DNA from: Virgibacillus subterraneus
Lineage (GTDB): Bacteria; Bacillota; Bacilli; Bacillales; Amphibacillaceae
Assembly: GCF_900110695.1 (NCBI RefSeq)
Contig: NZ_FOEH01000001.1
Span: forward strand, 806,001 to 870,000
Direction of reading: 5' to 3'
Length of the DNA stretch: 64,000 nt
Positions 16,690 through 27,368 of the stretch are shown in pieces. Under the pieces are notes generated by a model. It did not search any database. It saw only the letters and a list, made by a program, of their open reading frames with translations, and was not told the origin of the DNA. A program made the translations under genes and the position numbers. Position 1 is the stretch's first letter; each line of letters begins with the position of its first letter.

Positions 16690-17568
16690 TTGAATAAAGT
16701 TATGTCTAACAAGCTAATGATTGCATTGTATATACTTCCTGCTCTTCTGCTGATTGCTGTATTAATCTACATACCATTATTTCTGACAGGCTATTATGGC
16801 TTAATGGAGTGGGATGGAATCGGTGATATGCAATTTATTGGTCTAGAGAATTATATTAACGCTGTCCAAGATGAGAAGTTTTGGGATAGTGCCATGCATT
16901 CCTTTTTACTGGCGGCCTTTTCTACATTAAGTTTAGTAATTTACTTAGCAATATCCCTTATTTTGGCCTCGAAAATAAAAGGTGCAGGTCTGCTTAGGAA
17001 AATATATTTAATACCAATGCTGCTGTCTTCTGTGGCGATTGCGCAACTTTGGATTAAGATTTATAATCCGGCGAATGGTATCTTAAATAGTCTTTTAAGA
17101 GGCTTAGGCATAGAGAATACCCCCGTCTGGTTAGGGGATCCAAATATCGTATTGTATGCTATCTTTATTCCTATTTTATGGCAGTATGCAGGCTTTTATA
17201 TATTGATTTATTATGCAGCTCTTAAAAATATCCCTGATTCACTAATTGAGGCAGCCAAAATTGATGGAGCTTCTCCTTTGCAGATAGCCTATAAAGTAAA
17301 ATTACCTCTTATTATGGGGGTTATAAAGGTAACTATTGTATTGGCTATTGTTGGGTCATTGAAATACTTTGACTTAATTTATGTTATGACTGGCGGAGGT
17401 CCAAGTGGAGCAAGTGAAGTAATGGCTTCTTATATGTATAAATTAGCATTTTCAGTCTCTGACTTTGGCTACGGAAGTGCAATTGGCTTCCTATTATTAA
17501 TCATTACACTTATTGTCACAGTATTCATCCGCAAGTTAACTGCTACCGATGATGAAGTGCAGTATTAG
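16690..17568 (+). CDS. Xylo-oligosaccharide-type ABC permease (MalF type)
   Basis: 292-residue membrane permease with about six hydrophobic segments and the EAA loop [20 protein letters not shown]. The start is uncertain: TTG 16690 is preferred because GGGGGTG is six bases before it; ATG 16702 is an alternative. It opens the permease-xylosidase operon behind its own XylR-type promoter. Its binding protein is the lipoprotein encoded at 15013, and no ATPase gene lies in the cluster. Confidence 0.85.
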   Translation: MNKVMSNKLMIALYILPALLLIAVLIYIPLFLTGYYGLMEWDGIGDMQFIGLENYINAVQDEKFWDSAMHSFLLAAFSTLSLVIYLAISLILASKIKGAGLLRKIYLIPMLLSSVAIAQLWIKIYNPANGILNSLLRGLGIENTPVWLGDPNIVLYAIFIPILWQYAGFYILIYYAALKNIPDSLIEAAKIDGASPLQIAYKVKLPLIMGVIKVTIVLAIVGSLKYFDLIYVMTGGGPSGASEVMASYMYKLAFSVSDFGYGSAIGFLLLIITLIVTVFIRKLTATDDEVQY

Positions 17569-17590
17569 AAGGGAGAAGGAGGTTAAATAC

Positions 17591-18412
17591 ATGAATCGTA
17601 TAGGATATTTAATTCTTTACTTTTGCTTAGGGGTAGTAGGAGTCTTTCAGATTTTTCCGTTAGTATGGCTTGTTCTATTTTCTTTAAAAGATACTAGGGA
17701 AATTTTCGGGGGATCTCCACTCGCACTCCCACAGGAACTGAAATGGGAAAACTATATTAAGGTTTGGCAAGGTGATATAGGAGTATATTTTTTCAATAGT
17801 GTTTGGTATACGGTTGTGGCTATTTTACTAACTGTCTTATTAGCAAGTATGGCCACTTTCGCTATCACACGGATGCGCTGGAAGCTCAGTTCGTTAGTAT
17901 TAGGTTTATTTATGGTCGGTTTAATGATACCAATCCATTCAGCACTGATACCACTATTTAAAATGTTCCTAACCGTTAATTTAATTGATAATCCATTTTC
18001 GATTATCATTACGTATACTGCTTACAACCTTCCAATAACGATGATGATACTGTTAGGTTTTTATTATACCCTGCCACGTGAAATTGAGGAGGCTGCAATC
18101 ATAGATGGCTGCTCTATTAATCGCTTGTTTTTTCGTATTATCATACCGATGACAATACCAGTAATGTCAACAACGGTTATTATAAACATGATTTACAATT
18201 GGAATGAATTTGTATTTGTTAATACCTTTATTAGTTCAGATAAGTATAAGACATTAACGGTGGGAATTCAAAACTTTGTTGGACAATATATGACTGACTG
18301 GGGTGCAATCGGAGCTACCCTCGTAATTAGTATTGTTCCAATTTTAATTGCGTTCTTCTTCTTCAGTAACAAAATTGTCGAAGGGATTTCAGCGAGTGCA
18401 GTAAAAGGATAA
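17591..18412 (+). CDS. Xylo-oligosaccharide-type ABC permease (MalG type)
   Basis: 273-residue permease with the EAA loop EEAAIIDGCSINRLFFRIIIP and the usual GISASAVKG tail. ATG 17591 follows AAGGAGG, which makes it a better start than an in-frame ATG 42 bases upstream within the previous gene. It pairs with the preceding permease to form the pore. The beta-xylosidase gene follows after 30 bases, so import and hydrolysis are co-expressed. Confidence 0.9.
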   Translation: MNRIGYLILYFCLGVVGVFQIFPLVWLVLFSLKDTREIFGGSPLALPQELKWENYIKVWQGDIGVYFFNSVWYTVVAILLTVLLASMATFAITRMRWKLSSLVLGLFMVGLMIPIHSALIPLFKMFLTVNLIDNPFSIIITYTAYNLPITMMILLGFYYTLPREIEEAAIIDGCSINRLFFRIIIPMTIPVMSTTVIINMIYNWNEFVFVNTFISSDKYKTLTVGIQNFVGQYMTDWGAIGATLVISIVPILIAFFFFSNKIVEGISASAVKG

Positions 18413-18442
18413 GAAAATATAGAGAGGTAGAGGTGGATTTAA

Positions 18443-20050
18443 ATGGCTATTATTCGAAATCCAATATTAACAGGATTTAATCCGGATCCAAGTATTTGTC
18501 GTGCTGGAGAGGATTACTATATTGCTGTTTCTACATTTGAATGGTTCCCGGGAGTAGGAATTTATCACTCGAAGGATTTGAAGAATTGGCGGTTAATTTC
18601 GCGTCCACTTAACCGGCTGAGTCAGCTTAATATGATTGGTAATCCTGACTCAGGAGGCATCTGGGCGCCCGCGCTTTCCTATAGCGATGGGAAGTTCTGG
18701 CTTATCTATACTGATGTCAAGGTAACAGAAGGGAATTGGAAAGATAGTCATAATTATCTTGTCACATGTGAGACGATTGATGGTGACTGGTCAGAGCCAG
18801 TACACTTAAACAGTTCAGGATTTGACCCATCTTTATTTCATGATGACGATGGCAAAAAATACTTAACAAATATGCTGTGGGATCATCGTTCAGGAAACCA
18901 TGATTTCTATGGTATTGTGCTCCAGGAATATAATGTGAATGAACAAAAACTTGTTGGAAAAGCAGAAGTTATATTTAAAGGAACAGACATAAAATTAACA
19001 GAAGCGCCTCATTTATATAAAATAAATGGTTATTACTACTTGTTAACTGCTGAAGGTGGTACAAAATATGATCACCAAGCTACAATTGCCCGCTCAAAAA
19101 ATATAGGTGGGCCATACGAAGTTCATCCTAGTAATCCATTGATTACTTCTTGGCCATACCCTAGAAATACATTGCAGAAATCAGGGCATGCTTCGATGGT
19201 TAAAACACATACAGATGAATGGTTTTTAGTTCATTTAACAGGAAGGCCATTGCCAAGAGAAGGCCAGCCCTTGTTGGATCCTCGTGGATTTTGTCCTCTT
19301 GGCAGAGAAACAGCAATTCAGCGATTGGAATGGAAAAATGACTGGCCATATGTCGTTGGAGGTAATCAGCCTTTATTAGAAATTGAGGGACCATCAATAG
19401 AAGAAGTGAAATGGGAAAAAGATTATCCTGAAAAAGATGACTTTGATTCAATTGAATTAAACCCTCATTTTCAGACATTACGTGTTCCATTAGGGGAGAA
19501 GATTGTCTCGCTAAACGACAACCCCGGGCATTTACGATTATATGGAAAAGAATCGTTGTCATCAAAGTTTACTCAAGCATATGTGGCACGGCGGTGGCAG
19601 CACTTTGAATTTATTGCAGAGACAAAAGTAGCTTTCAAGCCAGATACTTTTCAGCAATCTGCAGGTCTAGTAAATTATTATAATACGCAAAACTGGACAT
19701 CATTGCAGGTCTCCTGGCATGAAGAGAAAGGCAGGATACTAGAGATAATGACCTGTGATAACTTTACCTTTAATCATCCGTTTAAAGGTAAAGAAGTTGT
19801 TATCCCTGATGATGTGGAATATGTGTACCTTCGGGTTGATGTACAGACAAACATTTACGAGTATTCCTATTCATTTGACGGTAAAAACTGGACAGTTATC
19901 CCAATTCAATTTCCTTCCTATAAACTGTCAGATGATTATATTCAAGGGGGAGGATTTTTTACAGGCGCATTTGTTGGCATGCATTGCCAGGATACATCTG
20001 GCCAAAGCAAGCACGCTGATTTTGATTATTTTACTTATAAAGAAAAATAA
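18443..20050 (+). CDS. xynB: GH43 beta-xylosidase (cytoplasmic)
   Basis: Releases D-xylose from the non-reducing ends of imported xylo-oligosaccharides. At 535 residues it has the size of B. subtilis XynB. The N-terminal five-bladed propeller contains the catalytic-base region [45 protein letters not shown] with the pKa-modulating Asp, and [21 protein letters not shown] with the likely acid Glu. The last 200 residues form the beta-sandwich domain of the GH43 subfamily 11 type. There is no signal peptide, so it acts inside. It ends the xylose importer operon and is followed by a terminator. Side activity on arabinofuranosides is common in this family. Confidence 0.93.
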   Translation: MAIIRNPILTGFNPDPSICRAGEDYYIAVSTFEWFPGVGIYHSKDLKNWRLISRPLNRLSQLNMIGNPDSGGIWAPALSYSDGKFWLIYTDVKVTEGNWKDSHNYLVTCETIDGDWSEPVHLNSSGFDPSLFHDDDGKKYLTNMLWDHRSGNHDFYGIVLQEYNVNEQKLVGKAEVIFKGTDIKLTEAPHLYKINGYYYLLTAEGGTKYDHQATIARSKNIGGPYEVHPSNPLITSWPYPRNTLQKSGHASMVKTHTDEWFLVHLTGRPLPREGQPLLDPRGFCPLGRETAIQRLEWKNDWPYVVGGNQPLLEIEGPSIEEVKWEKDYPEKDDFDSIELNPHFQTLRVPLGEKIVSLNDNPGHLRLYGKESLSSKFTQAYVARRWQHFEFIAETKVAFKPDTFQQSAGLVNYYNTQNWTSLQVSWHEEKGRILEIMTCDNFTFNHPFKGKEVVIPDDVEYVYLRVDVQTNIYEYSYSFDGKNWTVIPIQFPSYKLSDDYIQGGGFFTGAFVGMHCQDTSGQSKHADFDYFTYKEK

Positions 20051-20069
20051 AATACAGGCAGAGAAAAAT

Positions 20070-20109
20070 TCCAGCTTAACTCTTGTAGAAGAGTTGCTGG
20101 ATTCTTTTT
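20070..20109. terminator. Terminator between xynB and convergent yesL
   Basis: TCCAGC-TT-AACTCTT pairs with AAGAGTT-GCTGGA, a long stem with a 2-base bulge, followed by TTCTTTTT. An A-run precedes it, so it may work in both directions. Confidence 0.75.
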
Positions 20110-20735
20110 CACCCTCTTGAACGTTTTCCTTTTTTTTCAACTTTTGAAAATGCATTTAGACAAAGCCACATCGTAATAAATGCATAAAAGCTTGCACCAA
20201 ATATAAAGACCAAAGCTGGCACTGCTTCCATAATAAAATAAATGGATATGAGACTTACAATAATTAGTAAACTATGAAGCGGAGTAATTAACATTACAAG
20301 AAAAGCATTCTTGATCACTTTCCGCAATTTTAAATCATAATGAACAAATGCCGGGAAGATGTAGAAAAAGAATAATAGAAACAGGAACATATATATATAC
20401 AATGGTAAATACGTTAATCTAAGTAAATCGTTTACATTTACCTCTATAAATAAAAAGTCGATTCCTATAAGTATGACTAACCCACTGATAAATACGCCAA
20501 GTAAATTACTTTTTATAAAATCTTTTTTGTAAAAATTCCAGAATGATTTAAAAACTGGAATGTCTGCTTCGCCATAGAGCCATTTTCGTATCACGGCGAA
20601 CAAGGATACTGTAGCAGGGAAGATGCCTAATACGATGCCGCCTGCTAATGTGAACACTATCCAGAGCAAATTTACATAGGCAAACCTTGTAATCCATTCT
20701 AATACACTATAAATAAAGCCACTTGTACTATTCAA
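20109..20735 (-). CDS. yesL: YesL-family (DUF624) membrane protein
   Basis: 208-residue integral membrane protein with about five or six hydrophobic segments. Family features are the N-terminal LEWITRFAYVNLLWIVFTLAGGIVLGIFPATVSLFAVIRKW and the FKSFWNFYKKDFIKSNLLG region. YesL proteins are widespread beside ABC sugar importers of the YtpP/YesOPQ kind but their job is unknown. It diverges from xylA across a 259-base gap that has a XylR-type operator, and converges on xynB. A homologue is encoded at 36059 within the arabinan operon. Confidence 0.8.
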   Translation of the reverse strand: MNSTSGFIYSVLEWITRFAYVNLLWIVFTLAGGIVLGIFPATVSLFAVIRKWLYGEADIPVFKSFWNFYKKDFIKSNLLGVFISGLVILIGIDFLFIEVNVNDLLRLTYLPLYIYMFLFLLFFFYIFPAFVHYDLKLRKVIKNAFLVMLITPLHSLLIIVSLISIYFIMEAVPALVFIFGASFYAFITMWLCLNAFSKVEKKGKRSRG

Positions 20736-20827
20736 GGTGGAATCCTCCTTTCGGGATGTTCCATGTGATCCATTATAAATTAATCATTTATCCAAGGGAA
20801 GAAGGTTATCACATGTTTATTATAAAC

Positions 20828-20869
20828 TTTGTTCATGTGATAGACAAACTAACTTTTGGTTGGTATACT
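20828..20869 (+). promoter_or_regulatory. XylR-type operator embedded in the xylA promoter
   Basis: TTTGTTCA (20828-20835), 5-base spacer, TAGACAAA (20841-20848). TAGACA serves as -35; TATACT (20864-20869) is the -10 after 17 bases. The third copy of this arrangement in the window, in the gap between divergent yesL and xylA. Confidence 0.78.
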
Positions 20870-20872
20870 TTT

Positions 20873-20887
20873 ATGTAAGCAGTTACA
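20873..20887. promoter_or_regulatory. Probable cre site at the xylA transcription start
   Basis: ATGTAAGCAGTTACA matches cre except that the central G is A. It overlaps the predicted start of transcription. Confidence 0.5.
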
Positions 20888-20994
20888 TTAACGTAAAACA
20901 TACATACCTTACGGAGTTTAAATTTAGACTGTTTGATGTATGCGATTTCAAAATCTTCAATTAAGACATTATAAATTATTGGGAGGTTATTATA

Positions 20995-22320
20995 ATGACA
21001 TTTTTTAACGATATTGGGCAGATAAAATACGAAGGAGCGAATTCAACTAATCCATTTGCGTTTAAATTTTATAATCCGGAAGAAAAAGTAGGCAATAAAA
21101 CGGTAGAGGAATACCTTCGTTTTGGGGTTGCCTATTGGCATACATTTACAATGGATGGTTCCGATCCATTCGGTGCCGGTACGATGGTTCGGCCATGGGA
21201 TAAATATAAAGGGATGGATTTGGCTAAAGCTAGATTAGAAGCTGCCTTTGAATTCTTTGAAAAACTGAATGTACCATATTTTTGTTTCCATGATGTAGAT
21301 ATTGCTCCTGAGGGAAGCAATTTAAGGGAAACGAATAAGAATCTGGATACGATTGTTGACCTGATGAAGGGGTATATGAAGGACAGCAAAACTAAATTAC
21401 TTTGGAATACAGCGAATAACTTTACGCACCCTCGTTTTATTCATGGAGCAGCTTCCTCTAATAATGCAGATGTTTTTGCTTATTCGGCTGCAAAAGTTAA
21501 AAAAGGATTGGAAATTGGTAAAGAACTGGGTGCAGAAAATTATGTATTCTGGGGTGGACGTGAAGGCTATGAAACACTTCTTAACACAGATATGAAACTG
21601 GAAATGGATAACTTGGGAAGATTTTTTCATATGGCTGTTGATTATGCTAAAGAGATAGGTTTTGATGCTCAATTTCTAATCGAGCCTAAGCCGAAAGAAC
21701 CGACTACACATCAATATGATTTTGATGTAGCCAGTGGATTTGCCTTTTTACAAAATTACGATCTTCAGGACCATTTTAAGTTTAATATTGAAGCAAATCA
21801 TGCAACACTGGCCGGGCATACATTTGAACACGAACTTAATTATGCACGTATTAATGATATGTTAGGCTCAGTTGACGCTAACCAAGGGCATCCATTGTTA
21901 GGATGGGATACAGATGAATTCCCTACAGATCTGCATGCTACAACATTAGCAATGTATGAAATTATTAAAAATGGTGGTCTCGGCCGTGGCGGATTAAACT
22001 TTGATGCGAAGGTTAGAAGAGGTTCATTTGAGCCGGGGGATTTATTCCATGCTCATATTGCCGGGATGGATAGCTTCGCAGTCGGGCTAAAAGTAGCGCA
22101 AAAACTAATTGATGATAACGTTCTTGAGGAAATTGTTGAAAACAGATATAGCAGCTACAAGGAAGGGATCGGTTTGGATGTTGTTCAAGGAAAAACTGAT
22201 TTTCAAAAGCTGGAGGATCATGCTTTAGGATTATCTGAAATCAGCCATCAATCCGGACGTCTGGAACAAATTAAAGCGACATTGAATCAATACTTATTAA
22301 AAGCTTATGCTGGGGAGTAA
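20995..22320 (+). CDS. xylA: Xylose isomerase
   Basis: Converts D-xylose to D-xylulose in the cytoplasm, using two divalent metal ions. The 441-residue protein has the usual class II length and motifs: [26 protein letters not shown] with the catalytic His and Asp, [29 protein letters not shown] with metal-binding Glu, [18 protein letters not shown], and [10 protein letters not shown]. Start ATG 20995 follows GGGAGG. The xylulokinase gene begins four bases after its stop, so the two form one operon behind the XylR-type promoter. Confidence 0.97.
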   Translation: MTFFNDIGQIKYEGANSTNPFAFKFYNPEEKVGNKTVEEYLRFGVAYWHTFTMDGSDPFGAGTMVRPWDKYKGMDLAKARLEAAFEFFEKLNVPYFCFHDVDIAPEGSNLRETNKNLDTIVDLMKGYMKDSKTKLLWNTANNFTHPRFIHGAASSNNADVFAYSAAKVKKGLEIGKELGAENYVFWGGREGYETLLNTDMKLEMDNLGRFFHMAVDYAKEIGFDAQFLIEPKPKEPTTHQYDFDVASGFAFLQNYDLQDHFKFNIEANHATLAGHTFEHELNYARINDMLGSVDANQGHPLLGWDTDEFPTDLHATTLAMYEIIKNGGLGRGGLNFDAKVRRGSFEPGDLFHAHIAGMDSFAVGLKVAQKLIDDNVLEEIVENRYSSYKEGIGLDVVQGKTDFQKLEDHALGLSEISHQSGRLEQIKATLNQYLLKAYAGE

Positions 22321-22324
22321 TGCT

Positions 22325-23824
22325 ATGAAATATGTAATCGGTATCGACTTAGGAACCAGTGCGGTAAAAATTTTACTGGTTAACAAAAATGGTGAGGTTG
22401 AACACGAAATCTCAAAGGAATATCCTTTAATTCAGGAAAGAACCGGCTACAGTGAACAGGATCCCAAAGTATGGGTGGAACAGACATTTGCAGGTTTGAA
22501 AGATTTGCTGACAAATAGCACAATTAGCCCTGATGAAATTGAAGGTATTAGTTTTGCCGGACAAATGCATGGCTTAGTTTTGCTAGATGAAAATAATGAA
22601 GTACTACGTAACGCTATTCTTTGGAATGATACACGTACGACTGAACAATGCCAGCAAATTTATAATGCTGTAGGCGAAGAGAGATTGCTAGATATAGCGA
22701 AAAACCCTGCACTAGAAGGATTCACATTACCAAAGCTGTTATGGGTAAAAGAACATGAACCAGCATTGTTTAAAAAAGCCAGGAAATTTGTTTTACCGAA
22801 GGATTACCTGCGCTATAGACTAACAGGCCAACTGCACATGGAATTTTCCGATGCTGCAGGCACATTACTATTGGACATAAGTAAGAAAGAATGGAGTACA
22901 AAGATTTGTAATTTAGTGGACATTGATCCAAAGCTTTGCCCTCCATTAGTTGAGTCACATGCTGAAGCAGGTAAGATAAGTGCTGAAGTTGCCGGCATTA
23001 CTGGCCTATCGAAATCAACAAGCGTATTTGCCGGTGGCGCAGACAATGCCTGTGGTGCGATTGGTTCAGGAATTCTAGAGGATGGAAAAACGCTTTGCAG
23101 TATTGGTACCTCTGGTGTTGTCCTTTCCTACGAAGATAGTGATAACAAAGATTTTCAAGGTAAGGTTCATTATTTTAACCACGGGGCACCTAATGCTTTT
23201 TATACAATGGGTGTTACCCTATCGGCCGGGCATAGCCTCAGTTGGTTTAAAGATGTCTTTGCCAAGGATGAATCGTTTGAGGATTTAGTATCTGAAGTGA
23301 ATTCTGTTCCAATTGGATCTAATGGATTGTTGTTCACGCCTTATTTGGCAGGCGAAAGAACTCCACATGCAGATGCTGCGATTCGGGCAAGTTTTATTGG
23401 CATGGATAGTTCACATCAGCGAAAAGATTTTGTTCGAGCGGTTCTCGAGGGAATCACTTTTTCCTTAAATGAATCGATTAACATATTCCGCAATAATGGA
23501 AAGACGATTGATTCGATTGTTTCAATTGGTGGAGGTGCGAAAAATGATGTTTGGTTACAAATGCAGGCTGATATTTTCGATGCCAGAATCATTAAACTTT
23601 CAAGTGAGCAGGGTCCTGGAATGGGAGCGGCAATGTTAGCGGCATACGGCTGCGGGTGGTTTGATTCATTAAGCGATTGTGCGGATGATTTTTTACAAGT
23701 AGAGAAAGAGTTTATTCCGGATAGGGATAATGTTGAAATCTATAAAAAGTTATTCGGTGTATATCAGGAAATATATGGTCTGACGAAAAAAATGAATGAA
23801 GCACTTTTAGAATTCCGCAAATAA
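22325..23824 (+). CDS. xylB: Xylulokinase
   Basis: Phosphorylates D-xylulose to xylulose 5-phosphate, the entry to the pentose phosphate pathway. 499 residues, FGGY family: IGIDLGTSAVKILLVNKNG at the N-terminus, SFAGQMHGLVLLD with the substrate-binding Met-His, ILWNDTRTT, FAGGADNACGAIGSG and the C-terminal SIGGGAKNDVWLQMQADIF. ATG 22325 follows GGGGAG, which overlaps the end of xylA; an in-frame ATG 18 bases earlier lies inside xylA and lacks such a site. A terminator follows. Confidence 0.95.
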   Translation: MKYVIGIDLGTSAVKILLVNKNGEVEHEISKEYPLIQERTGYSEQDPKVWVEQTFAGLKDLLTNSTISPDEIEGISFAGQMHGLVLLDENNEVLRNAILWNDTRTTEQCQQIYNAVGEERLLDIAKNPALEGFTLPKLLWVKEHEPALFKKARKFVLPKDYLRYRLTGQLHMEFSDAAGTLLLDISKKEWSTKICNLVDIDPKLCPPLVESHAEAGKISAEVAGITGLSKSTSVFAGGADNACGAIGSGILEDGKTLCSIGTSGVVLSYEDSDNKDFQGKVHYFNHGAPNAFYTMGVTLSAGHSLSWFKDVFAKDESFEDLVSEVNSVPIGSNGLLFTPYLAGERTPHADAAIRASFIGMDSSHQRKDFVRAVLEGITFSLNESINIFRNNGKTIDSIVSIGGGAKNDVWLQMQADIFDARIIKLSSEQGPGMGAAMLAAYGCGWFDSLSDCADDFLQVEKEFIPDRDNVEIYKKLFGVYQEIYGLTKKMNEALLEFRK

Positions 23825-23841
23825 ATATACTCACTAAAAAA

Positions 23842-23887
23842 AGGCTATCTCAGACGTTTTCAACGCTATTTGAGGTGGTCTTTTTAA
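23842..23887 (+). terminator. Terminator of the xylAB operon
   Basis: AGGCTATCTCA (from 23842) pairs with TGAGGTGGTCT with three wobbles, and is followed by TTTTTAAT. Confidence 0.65.
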
Positions 23888-23949
23888 TATATCAGAACTT
23901 TTATTGGGGGAGGTGTCTATCGGTTTAGTTTTTTTCAAAATGATTATAG

Positions 23950-25389
<1,440 letters not shown>

Positions 25390-25404
25390 TTACTTAAGGC
25401 AAAA

Positions 25405-25435
25405 AACATGTACCAGCATCATGCTGGTACATGTT
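25405..25435. terminator. Terminator after the xylanase gene
   Basis: AACATGTACCAGCAT and ATGCTGGTACATGTT around one central C form a near-perfect 31-base palindrome, followed by TTTT. Possibly bidirectional. Confidence 0.7.
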
Positions 25436-25481
25436 TTAAACTAATTTTAAAGTCTTTAATTAATTGGAGGATTTAAACTAT

Positions 25482-26465
25482 ATGAAGTATAACCAACTAG
25501 GAAATACAGACTTAAAGATAAGTGAGTTAAGTTTTGGCACATGGGCTATTGGCGGTGCATGGGGCAAACTGAACGATGATAATGCATTACGTGCTTTGGA
25601 CCGAGCGATGGATAAAGGTGTTAATTTCTTTGATACCGCAGATGTTTACGGCGATGGTCATAGTGAGGAGCTTTTAGCAAAGGCAACAAAGGGAAGAGAA
25701 GATTCCATTCAAATTGCCACTAAATTTTGCCGCGCCGGTGATATTCATGATCCAAAAAACTATTCCATGGAGCGTGTAGCAGAGTACTGTGAGGACAGCT
25801 TAAGAAGATTGAATCGTGATCAGATAGATTTGTATCAAATTCATTGTCCTCCAATGGAGATTCTTAAGGACGGCAGTGTGTTTGAAGCGTTAGAAAAATT
25901 AAAGAAACAAGGGAAAATTCGCTATTATGGCGTAAGTGTTGAGACAGTTGAAGAAGGGTTATATTGCTTGGAACATACAAATGCAAGTTCATTACAGGTT
26001 ATTTTTAATATTTTTCGTCAGAAGCCTTTAGAGGAATTATTACCAAAAGCAAACGATAATGGGATAGGTATCCTAGCTCGTGTACCATTAGCAAGCGGAC
26101 TGCTTACCGGAAAATTTAGTGAAGATGCTACGTTTGAAGAGGATGACCATCGTAATTTTAATCGTGATGGTCAGGCATTTAATGTTGGTGAAACGTTTGC
26201 TGGACTTGAGTTTAACAAAGGAGTTGAACTAAGCCAGAAGCTAGATTGGATTGAAGATGGCAGGGGTACTATGACCCGTGCGGCACTGAAGTGGATTTTA
26301 GAACATAAAGAAATTTCCAGTGTTATTCCGGGATTCAAAAATATGAATCAAGTAGAGGATAATTTACAAGCACTTGATGTAAAAGGATATTCACCCGAAG
26401 AACTGGAGTGGCTGGCATCATTTTATCGTCAGGAGGTACATGGACATATACGGGGAGTTTATTAA
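25482..26465 (+). CDS. Aldo/keto reductase
   Basis: 327-residue NAD(P)H-dependent reductase of the AKR superfamily. The tetrad is visible: Asp and Tyr in FFDTADVYGDGHSEELLAKA, Lys in IATKFC, and His in IDLYQIHCPP. The C-terminal cofactor site has SSVIPGFKNMNQVEDNL. ATG 25482 is chosen because GGAGG lies 11 bases upstream. It is between the xylanase and araD genes and has no obvious XylR or AraR site in its short upstream gap. A role in reducing a pentose or scavenging aldehydes released from hemicellulose is possible, but substrate cannot be assigned; it resembles the general YqkF/IolS type. Confidence 0.85.
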   Translation: MKYNQLGNTDLKISELSFGTWAIGGAWGKLNDDNALRALDRAMDKGVNFFDTADVYGDGHSEELLAKATKGREDSIQIATKFCRAGDIHDPKNYSMERVAEYCEDSLRRLNRDQIDLYQIHCPPMEILKDGSVFEALEKLKKQGKIRYYGVSVETVEEGLYCLEHTNASSLQVIFNIFRQKPLEELLPKANDNGIGILARVPLASGLLTGKFSEDATFEEDDHRNFNRDGQAFNVGETFAGLEFNKGVELSQKLDWIEDGRGTMTRAALKWILEHKEISSVIPGFKNMNQVEDNLQALDVKGYSPEELEWLASFYRQEVHGHIRGVY

Positions 26466-26573
26466 ATAAGAAAAATTTTATAATAGAGGGCAGGCTATAT
26501 GCTTGTCCTTTTTTGATGCTTTTTATTACAGGTATTTTTAAAGGTTGTTTCTAAGGATAATAGAATTATTGTG

Positions 26574-26634
26574 TTGATTGTACGTACAAATTATATTATT
26601 ATTAAGATATGAACGGTATCTCATACGTACAAGA
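26574..26634 (+). promoter_or_regulatory. araDBA promoter with paired AraR boxes
   Basis: TTGATT (26574-26579) and TATTAT (26597-26602) are 17 bases apart. An AraR box, ATTGTACGTACAAAT (26577-26591), lies in the promoter, and a second, TCATACGTACAA (26621-26632), is centred 43 bases further, about four helix turns, which suits cooperative binding of two dimers. Confidence 0.75.
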
Positions 26635-26662
26635 ATAATTTTTAGTGAAGGGTGTGAAAAAT

Positions 26663-27355
26663 ATGTTGGAAAATTTAAAGCAATCAGTACTGGATGCTAA
26701 TTTAGCACTTCCAAAGCATAATCTTGTTACTTTTACTTGGGGAAATGTAAGCGGTATCAACCGAGAGCGTAATTTAGTAGTGATAAAACCAAGTGGAGTT
26801 TCTTATGAAGAACTTTCACGTGACGATATGGCGGTCGTTGATCTGGAAGGAGATGTAGTTGAGGGTGATTTGAATCCATCTTCAGATACTCCTACCCATA
26901 TTGTTCTATATAAAAATTTTAAAGAAATTGGCGGTGTTGTACATACACATGCACCATGGTCAACAAGCTGGGCACAGGCTGGCAAGGATATTCCTGCTTT
27001 AGGAACCACACATGCAGACTATTTCTATGGAGGAATACCTTGTACAAGATCAATGAAAGACATTGAAATCAATGGTTCGTATGAACATGAAACCGGAAAT
27101 GTGATTGTGGAAACCCTACAAGATATAAATCCACTACAAATGCCAGGTGTGCTTGTTAATAGTCATGCTCCTTTTACATGGGGCAAAGATCCAAGCGAGG
27201 CGGTTCATAATGCTGTTGTGTTAGAGGAAGTGGCTAAAATGGCATTGCAAACGTATCAGTTAAATCCAGCCATTTCGGATATAGATCAAGCATTGTTGGA
27301 TAAACATTACTTAAGAAAGCATGGATCAAAGGCGTATTACGGACAAAAGAAATAA
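26663..27355 (+). CDS. araD: L-ribulose-5-phosphate 4-epimerase
   Basis: Turns L-ribulose 5-phosphate into D-xylulose 5-phosphate, the last specific step of L-arabinose use. 230 residues of the class II aldolase/epimerase family: [26 protein letters not shown], the zinc ligands in [29 protein letters not shown], and a third His in [15 protein letters not shown] 26663 after GAAGGGTG is better placed than an in-frame GTG at 26645. First gene of araDBA, an order different from the araABD of B. subtilis. Confidence 0.95.
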   Translation: MLENLKQSVLDANLALPKHNLVTFTWGNVSGINRERNLVVIKPSGVSYEELSRDDMAVVDLEGDVVEGDLNPSSDTPTHIVLYKNFKEIGGVVHTHAPWSTSWAQAGKDIPALGTTHADYFYGGIPCTRSMKDIEINGSYEHETGNVIVETLQDINPLQMPGVLVNSHAPFTWGKDPSEAVHNAVVLEEVAKMALQTYQLNPAISDIDQALLDKHYLRKHGSKAYYGQKK

Positions 27356-27368
27356 GGGGGAAGGCATT

